Below are positions 44,250 to 56,508 of a stretch of 64,000 nucleotides of DNA, piece after piece. Source of the DNA: Apiotrichum sp. Y4204. Its lineage: Eukaryota; Basidiomycota; Tremellomycetes; Trichosporonales; Trichosporonaceae. The notes beneath the pieces were generated by a model that made no database searches, was not told the DNA's origin, and saw only the letters and a program-made list of their open reading frames with translations. Location of the stretch: positions 1-64,000 of the forward strand of contig JAMYHL010000072.1 in the NCBI GenBank assembly GCA_025531455.1, given 5' to 3'. A program made the position numbers and the translations under genes. How positions within the stretch are numbered: the first letter of the stretch is position 1; each line of letters begins with the position of its first letter.

Positions 44250-45184
44250 CTTTCTCATCTCCGCTTGCCATTTTTCCTCCTCTTCTCTCTTCATCTCTTC
44301 CTCTTTCTCTTCTCTCTTCAACGACTCACGAACGACACGACCATCCCTTCGTCGCAGCTTGCCCCAACCTGCGCAGCCCGACGACGTTGACGTCAACGAC
44401 AACGACGAGCTAACGAACTGTCCAGACCGACTGACGACTGTCCATTACTCGCTTCAGTTACGCCTCACGCCGTTCACGCCACAGCACCCCACCGTTTCTT
44501 CCCACCCCGCTCCGTCTTCCTCACCACCGTCATTCCCGTTCCTCTGGTCGTTGTCTCCCAAGTGGCCTTCCGTAGTCCATAGTCATCCCCCCGATCTTAC
44601 CATCCCATTTGAACATCCTGAACCTTCCCCCGCAACTCGCCCCGACACTCCCTCCCATTCCGTAGTCTCACCTCTTGTCCCGCTCGCTGCTGGAGCACCT
44701 TCCAGTATCCCACTCCCAGAATCCGCCACTCAGCATCTCAGGCAGGTCCCCAAGTTGATTGAAGCGTATGTCCATTCAGCTCGCCGGATACTGACCCTCA
44801 GAACTGCGGTCAACACGCACGGGAACTTACCTACTCATATCTCACGGACACTCTCACCCCTTACCTCCGCCAGCGGCCTCCGCCCGTCTCACGAACCCCA
44901 CACGACCCTCACGACTTACCCATCCGAAAGGCGCGACAGGCGGGCTCCCAACAACCAGCAGTCGAACAGCGTCGGCATTGTTTGGTATTACCAGACGCCC
45001 TGTGCTCAACCCCTTGTGTCGCTCAAGATCGTCTGGATCTGCGCCAACAACACGACCTCCTCCGATACTCACACCCACGAACATTCATAACCGCCAACTT
45101 CCTGCAAGCTCCCCCTACTCCCGATTCTCTGTCAATACATCTTGTTGCTCAAATTAGCTCGACCTGTTCAGTAACGACATTGTA
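44250..45184 (+). promoter_or_regulatory. Long pyrimidine-rich 5' leader of the Ser/Pro-rich gene
   Basis: From about 44250 the plus strand becomes strongly CT-rich (TCCTCTTCTCTCTTCATCTC), which in this window marks transcript leaders. The next credible start is at 45185, so the leader would be about 900 nt. It contains several upstream ATGs and at least one intron-like pair (a GTATGTCC donor near 44766 and a CTGACCCTCAG acceptor near 44803). This is inferred from composition only. Confidence 0.35.
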
Positions 45185-48100
45185 ATGACTCTCCTCCGTT
45201 CTTCCCCTTCTCCCCACGAACCGCGCTCGGCCAGCATCAAGAACTCGCTCCGCCGCATACCCAGCTCCCTATTCCGGACCGAGACCGGCGACTCGCCCCG
45301 CAAAGACAAGCACCACAAGCGCAAGGGGCTCACCAACATACTTGCCTGGGCGAGGTCCGAGTCGCCGCCACCTCCGGTTCCTCCGATCAGTGTCCCAACA
45401 TCGCTGAGAAAGACGGGTGCGGCAGCCGCCACATTCACAGCCGCGAAGAGTGGGGCTGGACAGAAGCGCTCAGCTCCGCTCAAGCGTAGAAAGACACCTG
45501 CGGCATCAGCCTGGGCCCACTCCCTTCGCTCCACGTCTACTACCCCGGAACCGCTTGCCCCAGAACACAAGACTCGCCCCAGCTGCCCTCCCGACCCCTT
45601 TGAACGACTCGACAGCTCATACAACAGCTTCCATACGATCAGCCGCCCTCCCACTGTGAACCAACTCGAGAATGCGAGCAATTCAAGTGTTTCAAGCTGC
45701 GCACCAAACATCACGACTGTGTCTATTGACGATGTTGACGACGGCGACGATCTTCACGAACACGATGCGACGTTTGATGACGACTCGTGGGTTGCGAGGT
45801 ATGTCACCATGGTCTCAAAATGTGCCACATTCGCCTGCTGACATAGTACACAATCTAGTCTTTCCAGTTTCGAAGTGGCACCTCTCCCTCTCGGTTTCCA
45901 TCCGGATGACAGTGTGGACGTTCCATTCTGCCCTGTCCCCTCCCGCTCTTCTTGGAAGGCTGCTCAGGGATCAAAGGAACGGCGCCCTAGCTCTCTCGGT
46001 CGCTCTCTCGAACTTACTTTGGATTCCATTGTGGAGACACACGAAGAGCATCCGCGCGTAGCAAGGTCACTTAGGCGGGAGAAGACAAAGTCGCGTGTTT
46101 GGGGCATACTCATGGCCAAGAAGAAGCGTGAGTCACTAGTGAGGTTCTAGATGCTGACCTCGCAGCTCCTGTTGACCTGCCTAACGGCCGCCCGACCACG
46201 CCGTCCAACGTTTTGCAGAGGCCCCCGATCCCTGTTTTGCAAGTTACGAAACCTTCTAACGACTCCATACAAGCAAGTCCCCCGAAGCCCCGAAAGACCC
46301 CTTCCTCACATCTCAACCCCAGCACTCCCACTACCACGCGTCAACAACCAACAGCTCATCATGCCAAGGGTCTTCCCAAGCGGAAGAGCCTTTCCGGTCT
46401 CTTTGGAATCAGCCTCAAAAGGAGTTCCGGTCGGCTTCGTTCACCGATCGTTTCTCCCAAGAGCTCTCCTACGCGTGATATTGCGCGAACTCTCAAGCTC
46501 TCCAGTGGGCGCTTCCCATCACCGACACCGTCAAAGGCAACGCCTTCGCGCAAGGCGAAGCCGCCCCAACTGATCTCTCAAACTCGCAGCAACTCCGGCT
46601 CCACTCGCAAATTACACGCGCCCAAGAAGGACTGTAGTCCTGATACTGCTACGTTCTTCAGCCGTTTCGGCAATCCCAAGGGCAGCATCAAACAAGCGGA
46701 TGGTGAGCTGCTTACTCCTTCATATCTCCTAACACTGCAGTCACCATTGGCGACACCACTTGCGCCACCACGCAGCTCGAGAGGTTCCTGGCCTCAATAG
46801 ACCCGTCCGTCAGCCCGGTCCCGCTCCGCAAGATGCGTTCGGCAATACTGCCAGAAGCTTTCAAGCGGAGTTCGGTCTCCAAGGGCCCAAGTAGTGCGGC
46901 GAGCACTCCTGGAAAGGCGCGTCGCGGGCGTCTAAGCTCCTCCCCAGGCCCGCCTTCTCCCGTCACCAACCTCATGAAGGGGGTGAGATCGATGCTCTCC
47001 ACGTCGCCATCTCCCTCTCCTGCAAGGGACTACTCGCTCGTCTTACCTCCGGATGTTGAGGACGAAGTCAAGCCTCGCTGGAATCTCGAACTGGAGAGTC
47101 CCATGCTCTCTAACAAGCTCATTGCGAACATCACTCCACCAACTCCCGTCGTCTCTTCGCACACGGAAAGCCTTGAGGCCTCACAGCTTCTTAGTGCTTG
47201 TGACATCAAGATCTTGGCCACACCACCGTCTCGCTTGCACACTCCCCTCCCAGGTCTTCCACCGTTGCCGCCAGCTGACCGGAAAGTTGATCGCTTGGCC
47301 CAACGCCGGCAGCACGGCAAGACAGTCATCCAGCCTTCTGACAGAGATTGCCTGGCAACTACCAGCGACGAGGATCCCATACGCGCTTCGTTTGACTTTA
47401 CCCGTGAAGTCCTCAATCTCGAACGCGGTGATGGGCGCACAAGCTTCATCAAGGCTCTCCACCACGCGCTGTCGCAGGAGGTACTGGGAGATTCTCCCCT
47501 CAGGCAGTACTCCCCTTCTGCTAAGAGCAGGTGCTCTCCCAAGACTGATCGCGTCAACAGGGCCGCGCCGTTTGAGGGTCAGCCTGCGTTCCAGAAATTT
47601 GTGGAGCAAACAAGGACCGTCCGGCAGGCCAGGATATCTCCACCCCCTTTCACGGCTCCTCCCCCGTTTGCTCTGCCACCTCTTCCCACTCAACTGCCGT
47701 CCCCTCATCCAACGGGGACATCGAAGACCCAGATCAAGCAGCACGGTCGCCATGAGTCATCATTGTCTGGCCTCAGCTTTGGGTCGATCTCCAGTCTCGG
47801 TGCTCCTCTTGGTGGCAGCACTCTCAATCACGACTACACGAACTACTTTGAGGCCAACTACACCGGTATCAGCGACGTCCCACCTTCCCTGCCTCCGCTT
47901 GCTTCCATGCCTCATTACAAGGGCAACAGTGCACTTGTCCTTTCCAGGTCAAACCACAAGCACAGCACGTCAGCGTCCTCCACTGGTTCTCTTGCGGGTG
48001 CAGAGATATCCTATGTCTCCGGCAGCATCCGCTGCACCTCGCGTGCCTCGTACTTGACCCGCCGCCCTCTGCAATTCTCCACCGCGAGTCACATTGACCA

Positions 48101-49997
48101 CTCGATGACTCACGATCGTCACCAGTCCAACGCATCAAGCACCGTGTCCGCGGCGTTCATCGCTCGGCCTGCCGTTGGCGAAAGGATGTTTGAGCGCGAC
48201 GAAAGCGTCCGCCTCGAATCTTTCCACGAACGGCAGAAAACTTGCTGGTCGTTTGCCAGCTACGACGGTTCTGGAGAAGCCGAGTCTCTTGAGGAGTCTG
48301 TCTTTTGTGCAACCAACAACAGCGCACGGAAGGAGTTCCTCATCAAGAGCCGCCCTCTTTCAGGCATCAGTGCCAGCTCCAGCGAGGAGAATGACACCTT
48401 CAGCAGTCACTCGCCGACTCTTAACAGCGCACCTCCTCGTCGATCTGGCGAGCTTCGCTCCGTTCAACCTCGCGTCTCTCGTAGCCGCCCGAAGCCCCTC
48501 AAGTTCTCCGACATGACGGTCGACACTCCCGGCCTCGACACTGCGTATACTTCTGCGGATGACTCCTCGCTGTTCTCCTTTGACTCGCGGCGTGGATCCA
48601 CTGCCCCACTTGCGGCACCTCTCATCGGTCCTACCTCCTCCAGCTTCTCGGCCTTCTTCCCCTACAGCCACAACCGGCACCACTCCTCCATCGCGACAGG
48701 GGTGAAAGTCGACGTCACGATCCCAGAGGAAAACTCGCAGTCCTCCCTTCGTTCTAGTCCTAGTTCTGTCGATTCCTCGCGCAACGGCTGCAACTACTGG
48801 GACGAGGGACCGTCCGTTTCAACGACGTGGGTCAAGTTGAATCGCGAGGCCGAGGACGTCTATCACGAGAATCGCGACATATGGCACAGCACTATCTTCA
48901 CCAAGGAAGAGATGATACGTGGGTTGAGCCAATAGGCTACGTGCTAACCCTCAGAGATCCGACAGCCCCAGACCACCACGGAGATCCAAAGATTCCTTGC
49001 CGACTCGAAGACCAAGTACAAGCCCCTCGAGCTTGTCACGGCCGTCCGAACGCGCAAGTCATCTGTGTCACGCGTCGCTGCTGGCCCTTACAACGGCCCA
49101 GTTCCTCCGCTGGAATCTCGCTTCCGGAACAAACGTCATTCAGCCGATGAGTGTGACTGTGAGCGTCCTGTCAGCGCTCTGCTCCTCGAGTTTGCCCGTG
49201 AGCAAGCGCCCCAAACAATCCGCTCTGCCCCCAGGTCCTTCAAGAAGCGGACATGCCGTGGCAGCGGTTCAGATCCAGACACCAGTCGCCAGTCCGTGAC
49301 CAACTCTGTTCGACGCCGCAATCTTGGCTGGAGTCGTCGTCGCCGCAACTCGGATTCTGTGTCGGGTAGCATCTCCTCGGTCCAGATCGCGGATGATGAA
49401 GTGTTTGGGCTCTCCCAGTTTCCGCTTTCAAGGGAGAAGCGGCCGTCATTCATCTACCTTGCGAATTTGGATCAAGAAGACGTTGACGACAACGGCTCTG
49501 CATCTTTGGCCGGTCTCCCACCATCTCCTCTGTCTTCTCGGTCTCGCCCACAATCTCGCCGTCGCGCTGATGTCCTGATCACGTCCGGAGGGTCACCGGT
49601 GAACCTCAACCTTGAGCTGAATCCTAGTCCGTTAATCGAACGCCGGGATGTCAGCCGCCTCTCTTATGAGCCTGGTCAGTCGCCAATATCGATGCGTCCT
49701 TTCCAGCCCACTAGTCGCCCAGCCCCACCACGGAACCGCAAGGTCTCAATGGCGAGTACCACCCGCACCTCTCGGCCCTCCGGTGCCAGAGTCGCGCTCG
49801 GCGACTCCACCATACCGCAGGTCAACCACGTCATACTCAAATCTTCATCCTCACCACAGCTGAAGACCAAGTCGACGTACCCCTCCGGCCGTCGCGCTCA
49901 ACCCATGCCATGGGCGGCGCAAAAGGAGAACAGCCGTCCCCATCCCCAGCTCCGTCCGATGGTTCTCCAGCCCGTGCCGCGTGCGACCCCCGTGTAG
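45185..49997 (+). CDS. Large disordered Ser/Pro-rich protein, 1546 residues
   Basis: Exons 45185-45798, 45859-46127, 46166-46702, 46741-48918 and 48955-49997 close in frame. I do not recognise a domain. The whole protein is rich in Ser, Pro, Arg and Thr and looks disordered. It has many SP/TP sites followed by basic residues (SPTR, TPSRK, SPKS, SPSPAR), typical of proline-directed or CDK phosphorylation, and basic patches such as KDKHHKRKG and SRRRRNSD. Short conserved-looking segments occur near FLASIDPSVSPVPLRKMRSA, ASFDFTREVLNLE and RFLADSKTKYKPLEL. It could be a cell-cortex, cytokinesis or transcription scaffold, but I cannot choose. Introns 2, 3 and 4 are only 36-38 nt with CTGAC/CTAAC branch sites, so the joins are well supported even without homology. 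Confidence 0.8.
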
Positions 49998-50635
49998 GCT
50001 TGGAGAGTCAAGATCTCTCCGCACCACTCCAGGACATTGGTTTACGCCGCACGCGCCCACACTCGTCGCCCCGACACACAAACCCTGGCCGATTGACAAC
50101 CAACGCTATCCGAGTTTTGATACGATTTATCCTCCCTGCTCTACGCAGCAGTGCTCAAGACACACGCAACATACGATTGATCCCAATGTGCAGTCCAGTC
50201 GTGCCGTCATATGATCTGTATTGGAGAGCGAAACACAGAATATCAGTAGCATGGGTTGCGTGCTCAGATGCAGTTGTGCATGTTTCTGAGACGCGGTGCA
50301 GCAATGCGAGGGACGGGGGAAGTGGCCTTGGGCAAACTGGCGAGGGGCATCGACCATGCCGGTGAGGCGCGGGTCACTGATACGACCCACCTGAGCAGTG
50401 CACAGCTGTCCCGGCCATGCATGGATGCAATTATCTATGATGATTTAGTCAAGTTTAGTCCAAAAGTCTGTCCTGCGCTCTGAGAACGACGAGGACACTC
50501 GGGGGTGGGGTATAAGGACACGCTGGCGGGAGCGAGGCAGATTTATGATTTCCGTCTGGTTATCGTTCGCGCTGTCGTATACTTGCTCGTCATTCTGCGC
50601 CGCTCCGCGTGTCCGTACTCTGTCCAGTGTGTCCA
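49998..50635. other. Convergent intergenic region
   Basis: No gene is seen. It separates the 3' ends of the Ser/Pro-rich gene and the mitochondrial K+/H+ exchange-related gene. Confidence 0.5.
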
Positions 50636-52319
50636 TTACTTCTTCTCCGCCGCGCCCGCGCCCTCGGCCTTCAACCGCAGGACCTTTGCAGCGTCGCTGG
50701 CGCGATGGTCTGCCTGCTCGATCGCGCGCTCAATGTCGATCATCTCGAGCTGGCGGAGGTCAAACGCCGCTTCGAGGGCGGGGAGGTCGTCCTTGGAAAT
50801 AAGGAGGGCACCGTACGGCTCGGCCTCGGGCTTGGGCGACGGGCTGGCGGGTTCCTGGTCCGAGGCGAGGACGGAGGGGTCCTCGGAGGAGGAGGAAGAG
50901 GAAGAGGAAGACTCGGGCTCGGACTTTGAGCTCGAGTCTGGATGCGGGTCCTCTGCCTTGTGGGCGATTTGCCGCCGCGTGTATATCTCTGTAAGTTTTT
51001 CAGAGGGCTTTTCGACAATCATGCCGGCCTTGAGCAGCTGTTCGAGGTAGAGCGCGCCGCGCCATGCCTTGTAGTGCGACCAGGCGCGCCAGAGAAAGTA
51101 GAACATGGGGAAATTGGGGATGATTGGGATAATCGCAAACGGCCAGGTGATCGGCGAGCTGGGGGGGTTAACGGGGAACAGGGGGAACACTTGGGTTGTA
51201 GGTGTATGAGATGGTGGACAGCCGCAACAGCCGCGCTTTGCGGCGCTTTGCAGCAATCTTCAGTGGACTCACCCCAGGAACCAGCGATACATCATCTTCT
51301 TGTGATGCGGGATGCGGTGCAGCAGCTGGCGGTGGAGCTTGGGGATGAGCGCGACCTGCGGCGAGACGTTCTCCGGGCGGAGAAGGGGGATCTGGGCGTG
51401 AGTATGTGTGTCATGGCCGAGAAGTGGAGAGATGAGGTGTAGAAGCGGATGGGGACATTGCCGAGAGGCCGAGAGAGATAGAGCCAGATGGCCGACGTGA
51501 GACACGTATCGCGATAGCGGGCGTGGTGTGGCGGACGCGTTCCGAGTGTCCCGTGTGGGTGACTCCCCACCCACAGCATGGCAACATGGTGACATCAACG
51601 CCTGGCACGCGTCCAGAGATCCATAAGGTGCCGCTGGCACTTGCTGGCCAGACCATAATCTCAAACGTGCCAATGCCGGACAGGCCCAAGGAGGAGCAAA
51701 GCAGCCACCATGTCTCCTAATCGTCCGCTTCCTCCTCGTCGTCGCTGCTGCATCCACCATCGGCACGGACCGTGCAGCGCCCGCCATCTCAGGCGTGCAA
51801 AGCTCACTCATCGCCTCGCCGCCGTAACAAGACACTCACCTCAATCTTCTCCTGCACCTCGCCCTTCTTCGGATCGGCAATCTTGACTCCCTTGCCCTCA
51901 TGCACGTTCTTGAGCGCCCACTCCTCAAAGTCCATGCGGTCCATGAGTTTCTCGCCCTTGTCGTAGAACCAACGCATGACGGTACCGGGCTTCTTGTCGC
52001 CGAGCTTGAGCCACGCGTCCGACGCCTTCTCCAGCGCGCGGTTCACAATCGGCGGCGGGCCAGACTTGCTGTCCACGTCCGGCTGCTGCACGTGGTACAG
52101 CGTAAGTGGCACCTCGTTGTCGCCGTTGCTGTTGCTACTTCCATTGCCGTTTCCGTCCGCGATAGTGTCGGCGCTTCCATTTACAGACGAGGCGCCGGCA
52201 GCTGGCGCGTTCCCGCCGTTCGCGCCGAGAGCTCGCAGCGGGCCATGCGGGATGCGCACAAGGGGCAGCGCGATGATGCGGAACGGCCGCGAGATTTTTG
52301 AGACCTTTCCGGCGACCAT
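50636..52319 (-). CDS. Mitochondrial K+/H+ exchange-related protein (Mit_KHE1 family)
   Basis: Exons 52319-51840, 51391-51273 and 51158-50636 give 373 residues. Family features include IIALPLVRIPHGPL near the N-terminus, the central WALKNVHEGKGVKIADPKKG, PHHKKMMYRWFLGSPITWPF, and a hydrophobic pair IIPIIPNFPMFYFLWRAWSHYKA. The family is defined by yeast YDL183C-type proteins linked to mitochondrial potassium/proton exchange in the inner membrane. The first 160 residues include an Asn/Gly/Ser linker. The C-terminal 130 residues are acidic, with an interrupted Glu/Ser run, and a final helix that ends AEGAGAAEKK. Intron 1 is 448 nt, one of the longest here, and intron 2 is 114 nt. Confidence 0.82.
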
Positions 52320-53058
52320 GGTGTCGGTTCGTCGACTTTTGAGCCGGCTGCGCCGGGATGAAGAGGAGGAGGGGGTGGGGAGGGAGAAGAGAAAGGGAGA
52401 GAGATGGAGATGGGGGCCACTGGAAAGAAACAAGTAGTGGTTGTGTGCAAGCGAGGTGCTGGAAAAGTTTGCGACGAAGAATCGGACTTTGCTGCGAATT
52501 CGGTCAACAGAAGCCCAGGCAGCAAGTGACAATCGCAAGTGCGCTGATCAGATCTGCAACAGCGCGGCAGGACACACGCGCGGCGCGGCACATGCGGAGG
52601 GGCTGCAGGGCGGCAGCGCGCGGCAAGCACACTGGCGCGGCCTATTCACGACAATCCTAATAGCAAATTCTAATTGGACAACTGCAGCGGCACCCAGAGA
52701 AAAGTCTCAGGGTGAAAAGGGAAAGGAGGTCATTTCTAAATCAATTTTTCATGCAATTAGAAGGCTCCCTTAACTGGGAGGGAGGATGCATTAGGATGGC
52801 AACCTGGCGATCCTAATCAAATTTCTGTTATGGGACGATCATCGATTTCCCACCCACAGGGGGAAGGGACCAGATCGGCCAGAACTCACCGAACACCTCA
52901 TGACGTCACAACTAGTAGTAACCCAGTAAGCAAAACACGTTGTGCTTGTAGGATGAAGTTTGGGCATTTGTTGGAGCAATCGGTGGAATGACAGGCCACT
53001 CACAAAACTGCCGCGGCCACCGCTTTTGCATGCACTCTACATATCATCCATCACCGAC
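52320..53058. promoter_or_regulatory. Divergent intergenic region
   Basis: No gene is supported. A CT-rich leader on the minus strand occupies 52320-52440. Two AT-richer runs with AATCCTAAT motifs are at 52655 and 52808. The plus-strand gene starts at 53059. Confidence 0.45.
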
Positions 53059-53855
53059 ATGGCAGACACCGCGCACGCACCACCACCGCCATCGGCCCCG
53101 ACGGGCTCCGCCCCGACACCCGGGGCCGCGCAGGGCCACGCGCCACACCCTGACACGCGGCTTGCGACGGCCAAGAACAACATCAAGTACCTCGCGCTGG
53201 GGAACAAGGCCGGTGTCAAGCCCGGGAGCGTCGCGACCCGGAGTCTGCTCACGACTGCGAGGTGCGTCCCGATGGCGGGAAATGGAACGGAGCGCCGAGG
53301 CGGATGAGACCATGGTGCTGGGAGTCTCTACCCGGGCCCATATCCTCTTCTCGTCTAAGTACCCCGTCTCCTCACTACTCACAATCCAGGTATCTCCTCC
53401 GATACGTGATCCACCGCATGCTGCGCGTGGCGAAATACGCCGCCATCGGTGCGGGCATCGCGTTCGTGGGCACCGGCGTGCTCGGCGCAGTGGGCACGGG
53501 CGTCGCGTGGTTCCTCGTCCCGAGCACCGGTATGGGAATCACGTTTGGCGTAATGTGGGGTCTTGCAAAGGTGGGTCTCGGGTACTGATAGCTGGGTTGT
53601 TTCTGGGGACGGGAACACTCCACTCCGCGGAAAAACGACAACTCAGAAACTCAAGATACTAACCCACAGTTCGGCTGGCGGCACCGCCCCGAACGCTTCC
53701 GGGGCGGGTGGTGGTCCGAAATGGCGGACCGCGCCGCGGCGGGACGCGACGCCGCGACGGACGAGGCGGACGACGCCGGGATCGCCGAGGCGGCCGAGGC
53801 CGAGCGCCACCGTCGCATGAACCGCATGGGTGGGGATATCTGGGTGCCTGCGTAG
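53059..53855 (+). CDS. Small Gly/Ala-rich membrane protein, family unknown
   Basis: Exons 53059-53261, 53390-53570 and 53670-53855 give 189 residues. The N-terminal 45 residues are Pro/Ala-rich. The core is a conserved-looking hydrophobic block: YLLRYVIHRMLRVAKYA, then a Gly/Ala transmembrane segment (AIGAGIAFVGTGVLGAVGTG), and VAWFLVPSTGMGITFGVMWG. The tail is basic then acidic (FGWRHRPERFRGGWW, then Ala/Asp/Glu-rich) and ends GGDIWVPA. The arrangement recalls small mitochondrial inner-membrane or ER proteins, but I know of no named family. All three exons close in frame with CTAAC or CACAATC acceptor contexts. Confidence 0.72.
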
Positions 53856-55147
53856 AGGAGGTGGGATGTAGCTCGTTTTTGCAGCAGGGATGGTGCGCTG
53901 CGTTCATTGATAGATATCTGACCTTCTAGAGTTTTAGAGAGCGATGGTGCTGGGTGAATGGAGTCGAGGTATCTGGTTCTGGGACAGTGGAAGCGATCGA
54001 GGCGTGACTTCTGGGGGTCTCAATGTCACCCACCCAACATTCTTACTGCTACTTTTTGGAGCTGACATAGCATAGCGGACTAGGATGCGTCAAATAGGAT
54101 GTTTGCGTACTTTAAGTGGATCAAAGTTTACGGAGTTCGATTCCTTGACAGGAGATATTCACGCATAGTGACCGACGAGCAACTTATGCAATCTAGGAAT
54201 TCAGAGAGTCCCCGAGGCCAAGATACCCGTCGAACAGCACTGACGATCCAAGCAGATCAAAGCAGAAGATGTCGGCACCTTGGTTAACTAGTTCAGTGCT
54301 CCGTAGATATGCGTATATCATGCCCTGCCAGTTCTCAGCCCCGTTTCTGCAGTCTACAGTCTAGCAGTCTACAGATCTACAGTCGGCAGCACAAGTTGAA
54401 CGGTCCTACGCAGAGATCCGCCCGAGATGGCATGCATATATCGTCTGTTCATATATATAGCTTTTCGGCCCGGCGCGTCAGTGAGATGACACTTAGTACT
54501 GCCTGGCCGGGGTTCGGTTACGACCTCTCCTCGCTTCCCGGCCGTAAGCCCCCCGCGCGCAGCATGCCGAGACAGTTCGGCAGCCAACACTGCAGCACCA
54601 TCAATCACCAGCAGGGCCAGCAGGCAGCAAGGTCCCACCAGAGACCGGCCTCGGCCTCGCCCGACGCACGGTATGCGCATGTGGCCCCCCTATTCCCTAT
54701 CGGCGGAGACAGCGCAAGCATACAAACAGCTGCCCACCTGCACGCGATCAAGAGGCACCAGAAGTGCCAAGAGCCCTGGAGAGGTGGGTGCAGCCTCGGT
54801 GCAGTGTGACGGCGCGAGTTGTGGGGTTTTGGGCATTTTGGATGGCATTCCCTCTCTCCCTCGTTCCCTCTCCACAGGGCGCGGGGCGCCGGGGGCGCCG
54901 GGGGCCGATATAACCGCGGGCTACAGTGCAACAGAGGATGCATTGCTGCATTAGGAATAGATGCAGAGAGAGTGGAGAAGAGAGCCCAAGTGCAAAAGGT
55001 GGAGTACCGGGCCCGGCTCAGCCATGATTATAATGTGGGGGAATCTGAAATCCAGCCAACAGACACTGTGGTATTAAGCCGCACACTCGCATCTCACACC
55101 TCTTCTCCTCTTCTCTTCGCTCCATCTCCCTCAACTCATCAACCACA
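53856..55147. other. 1.3-kb intergenic region
   Basis: No gene is supported. A TTCATATATATAG box lies at about 54449. It has no clear gene after it before 55148. The last 60 bases are a CT-rich leader for the next gene. Confidence 0.45.
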
Positions 55148-56508
55148 ATGTCCAAGACCTCGTCGTGCTCGATCAACGACCTCGTCGCGCGCGTCGCGCG
55201 CGCGGCCTCGTCCCCCGCCGGCCTCGACGGCGGCCTCATGGCGTTCCAGTACTCGAGCCCGCTCGTCGCGACCCTCCTCCTCAAGCTCCTCCAGCTCCGC
55301 CAGGAGCACCCCCACCTCCTCGCCCGCCTCGGCAAGGACCGCCTCGCGTCCCTCGCGGCTGCGGTCGTGCGTGCTGGCGGCTCCATCGGCGAGGCGCGTA
55401 CCATCATGCGTGCCTTTGGTGAGTTTTGGGTCGTGCAGTGGCGGCATAGTGGACAGCAGCAGTGGACAGCAGGCAGTAACGGTGCAACGTGCCAATGCGA
55501 GCGGCGGCTTGGTATCTCCAGCAGGTTGTCGATGGTCTCGACACTGGCCACCATTCGTTAGACGACACCTCGATGCGGCGTTGCCCTGGCTTCACAGCCT
55601 TGCAGTCTAGCTTGTGGAGAGGATCTCCATTCTTCCACGTTCCCATGGCATCGAGTATCGTTCGACGCCCGCTCCCACGCTCGCGCTCCACAGCACCCCA
55701 TTATGTCGTTTGTGACATCTTCTTCCATGGGCGTGTGGGCGCCTCGGAGCGCTGGAATCTCGGAAGCGCCTGCTGTGATCTCACGACTCGTTCCCGTGCT
55801 ATTCGTCGATGACTGTGCTTTCCAGAATGCTGACACCCGCCAGGCATGCTCCCCATGATTGACTGGCTGCTCAAGCTCCACCCGCGCCCCGTCCACGCGC
55901 TGGTCAACTTCGTCGTGCGCCCCTCGCTCGCCAACCTCGACCCCCGCAACCCCAAGGTGCTCGACACGATCCGTGTCTTCCTCCTCATGGGCTTCTACGT
56001 CCTCGAGCACCGCGCCTGGCTCGGCTCCAAGGGCGTCCTCAACCTTACCCCCGAGCAGATCGGCTGGGCCTCGCTCTGGTCCATCCGTTCGTGGGCGTGA
56101 GTACACTGATGGAACATCTGAACCTGATAACTAAACTGACACCCAGCGTCGACGTCTTTATCACCGTCTTCCGCCTCACCAGGCAGTACAACTCGCTCAA
56201 GACGCGCGAGCGCGCGCTCCGCGCCCAGTCGCCCGAGGGCTTTGACCTCGCGGAGAAGGAGGGCGAGCCCTCGGCCAAGGCGCAGCTCGCCGCCGAGTGG
56301 AACACCTGGACGCAGGCCGCCATGATCAACTTGTGAGCAGCAAGGATACAGGCATCCCAAAATATCATGCTTACGGCCCAGCGCCTGGATCCCGCTCACC
56401 ATCCACTGGTCCAAGCCCGGAGGTCTCTGGACCAACCCGTTGATCACCGCCGCGATCGGCACGTACGTCTCGTACGGCAAGTGCTACGGCGCGTTCCAGC
56501 GCGCTTAA
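55148..56508 (+). CDS. PEX11-like peroxisomal membrane protein (tentative)
   Basis: Exons 55148-55418, 55844-56096, 56147-56332 and 56382-56508 give 278 residues. It starts with a helical N-terminal region that contains FQYSSPLVATLLLKLLQL and an R-rich amphipathic stretch. A central membrane-like segment follows (VRPSLANL ... VLDTIRVFLLMGFYVLEHRAWL). The C-terminus, FAWIPLTIHWSKPGGLWTNPLITAAIGTYVSYG, resembles the C-terminal hydrophobic hairpin of PEX11-family proteins that drive peroxisome proliferation. The order and length fit that family, but similarity is weak by eye. Intron 1 is 425 nt. The start is the first ATG after a CT-rich leader. Confidence 0.72.

Larger units (their letters stand above)
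40407..45184. other. 4.8-kb gene-poor region between trehalase and the Ser/Pro-rich protein
   Basis: No conserved protein is recognised. Simple repeats occur at 41796-41862 and 42451-42485, and palindromic or short CAGCAC/GCAAAGC runs near 43690. The last 900 bases are strongly pyrimidine-rich and form the likely leader of the next gene. A 467-codon frame (43687-45090) crosses this leader, but its composition and lack of domains argue against it being translated. Confidence 0.5.

Noticed and set aside
43687..45090. 467-codon open frame on the plus strand
   Set aside because: It runs through the pyrimidine-rich leader, has no domain or splice logic, and its composition follows the CT-rich DNA rather than protein constraint.
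54090..54160. GAGTTCGATTCC, a possible tRNA B box
   Set aside because: No D-arm, anticodon arm or acceptor stem can be folded from the flanking sequence.
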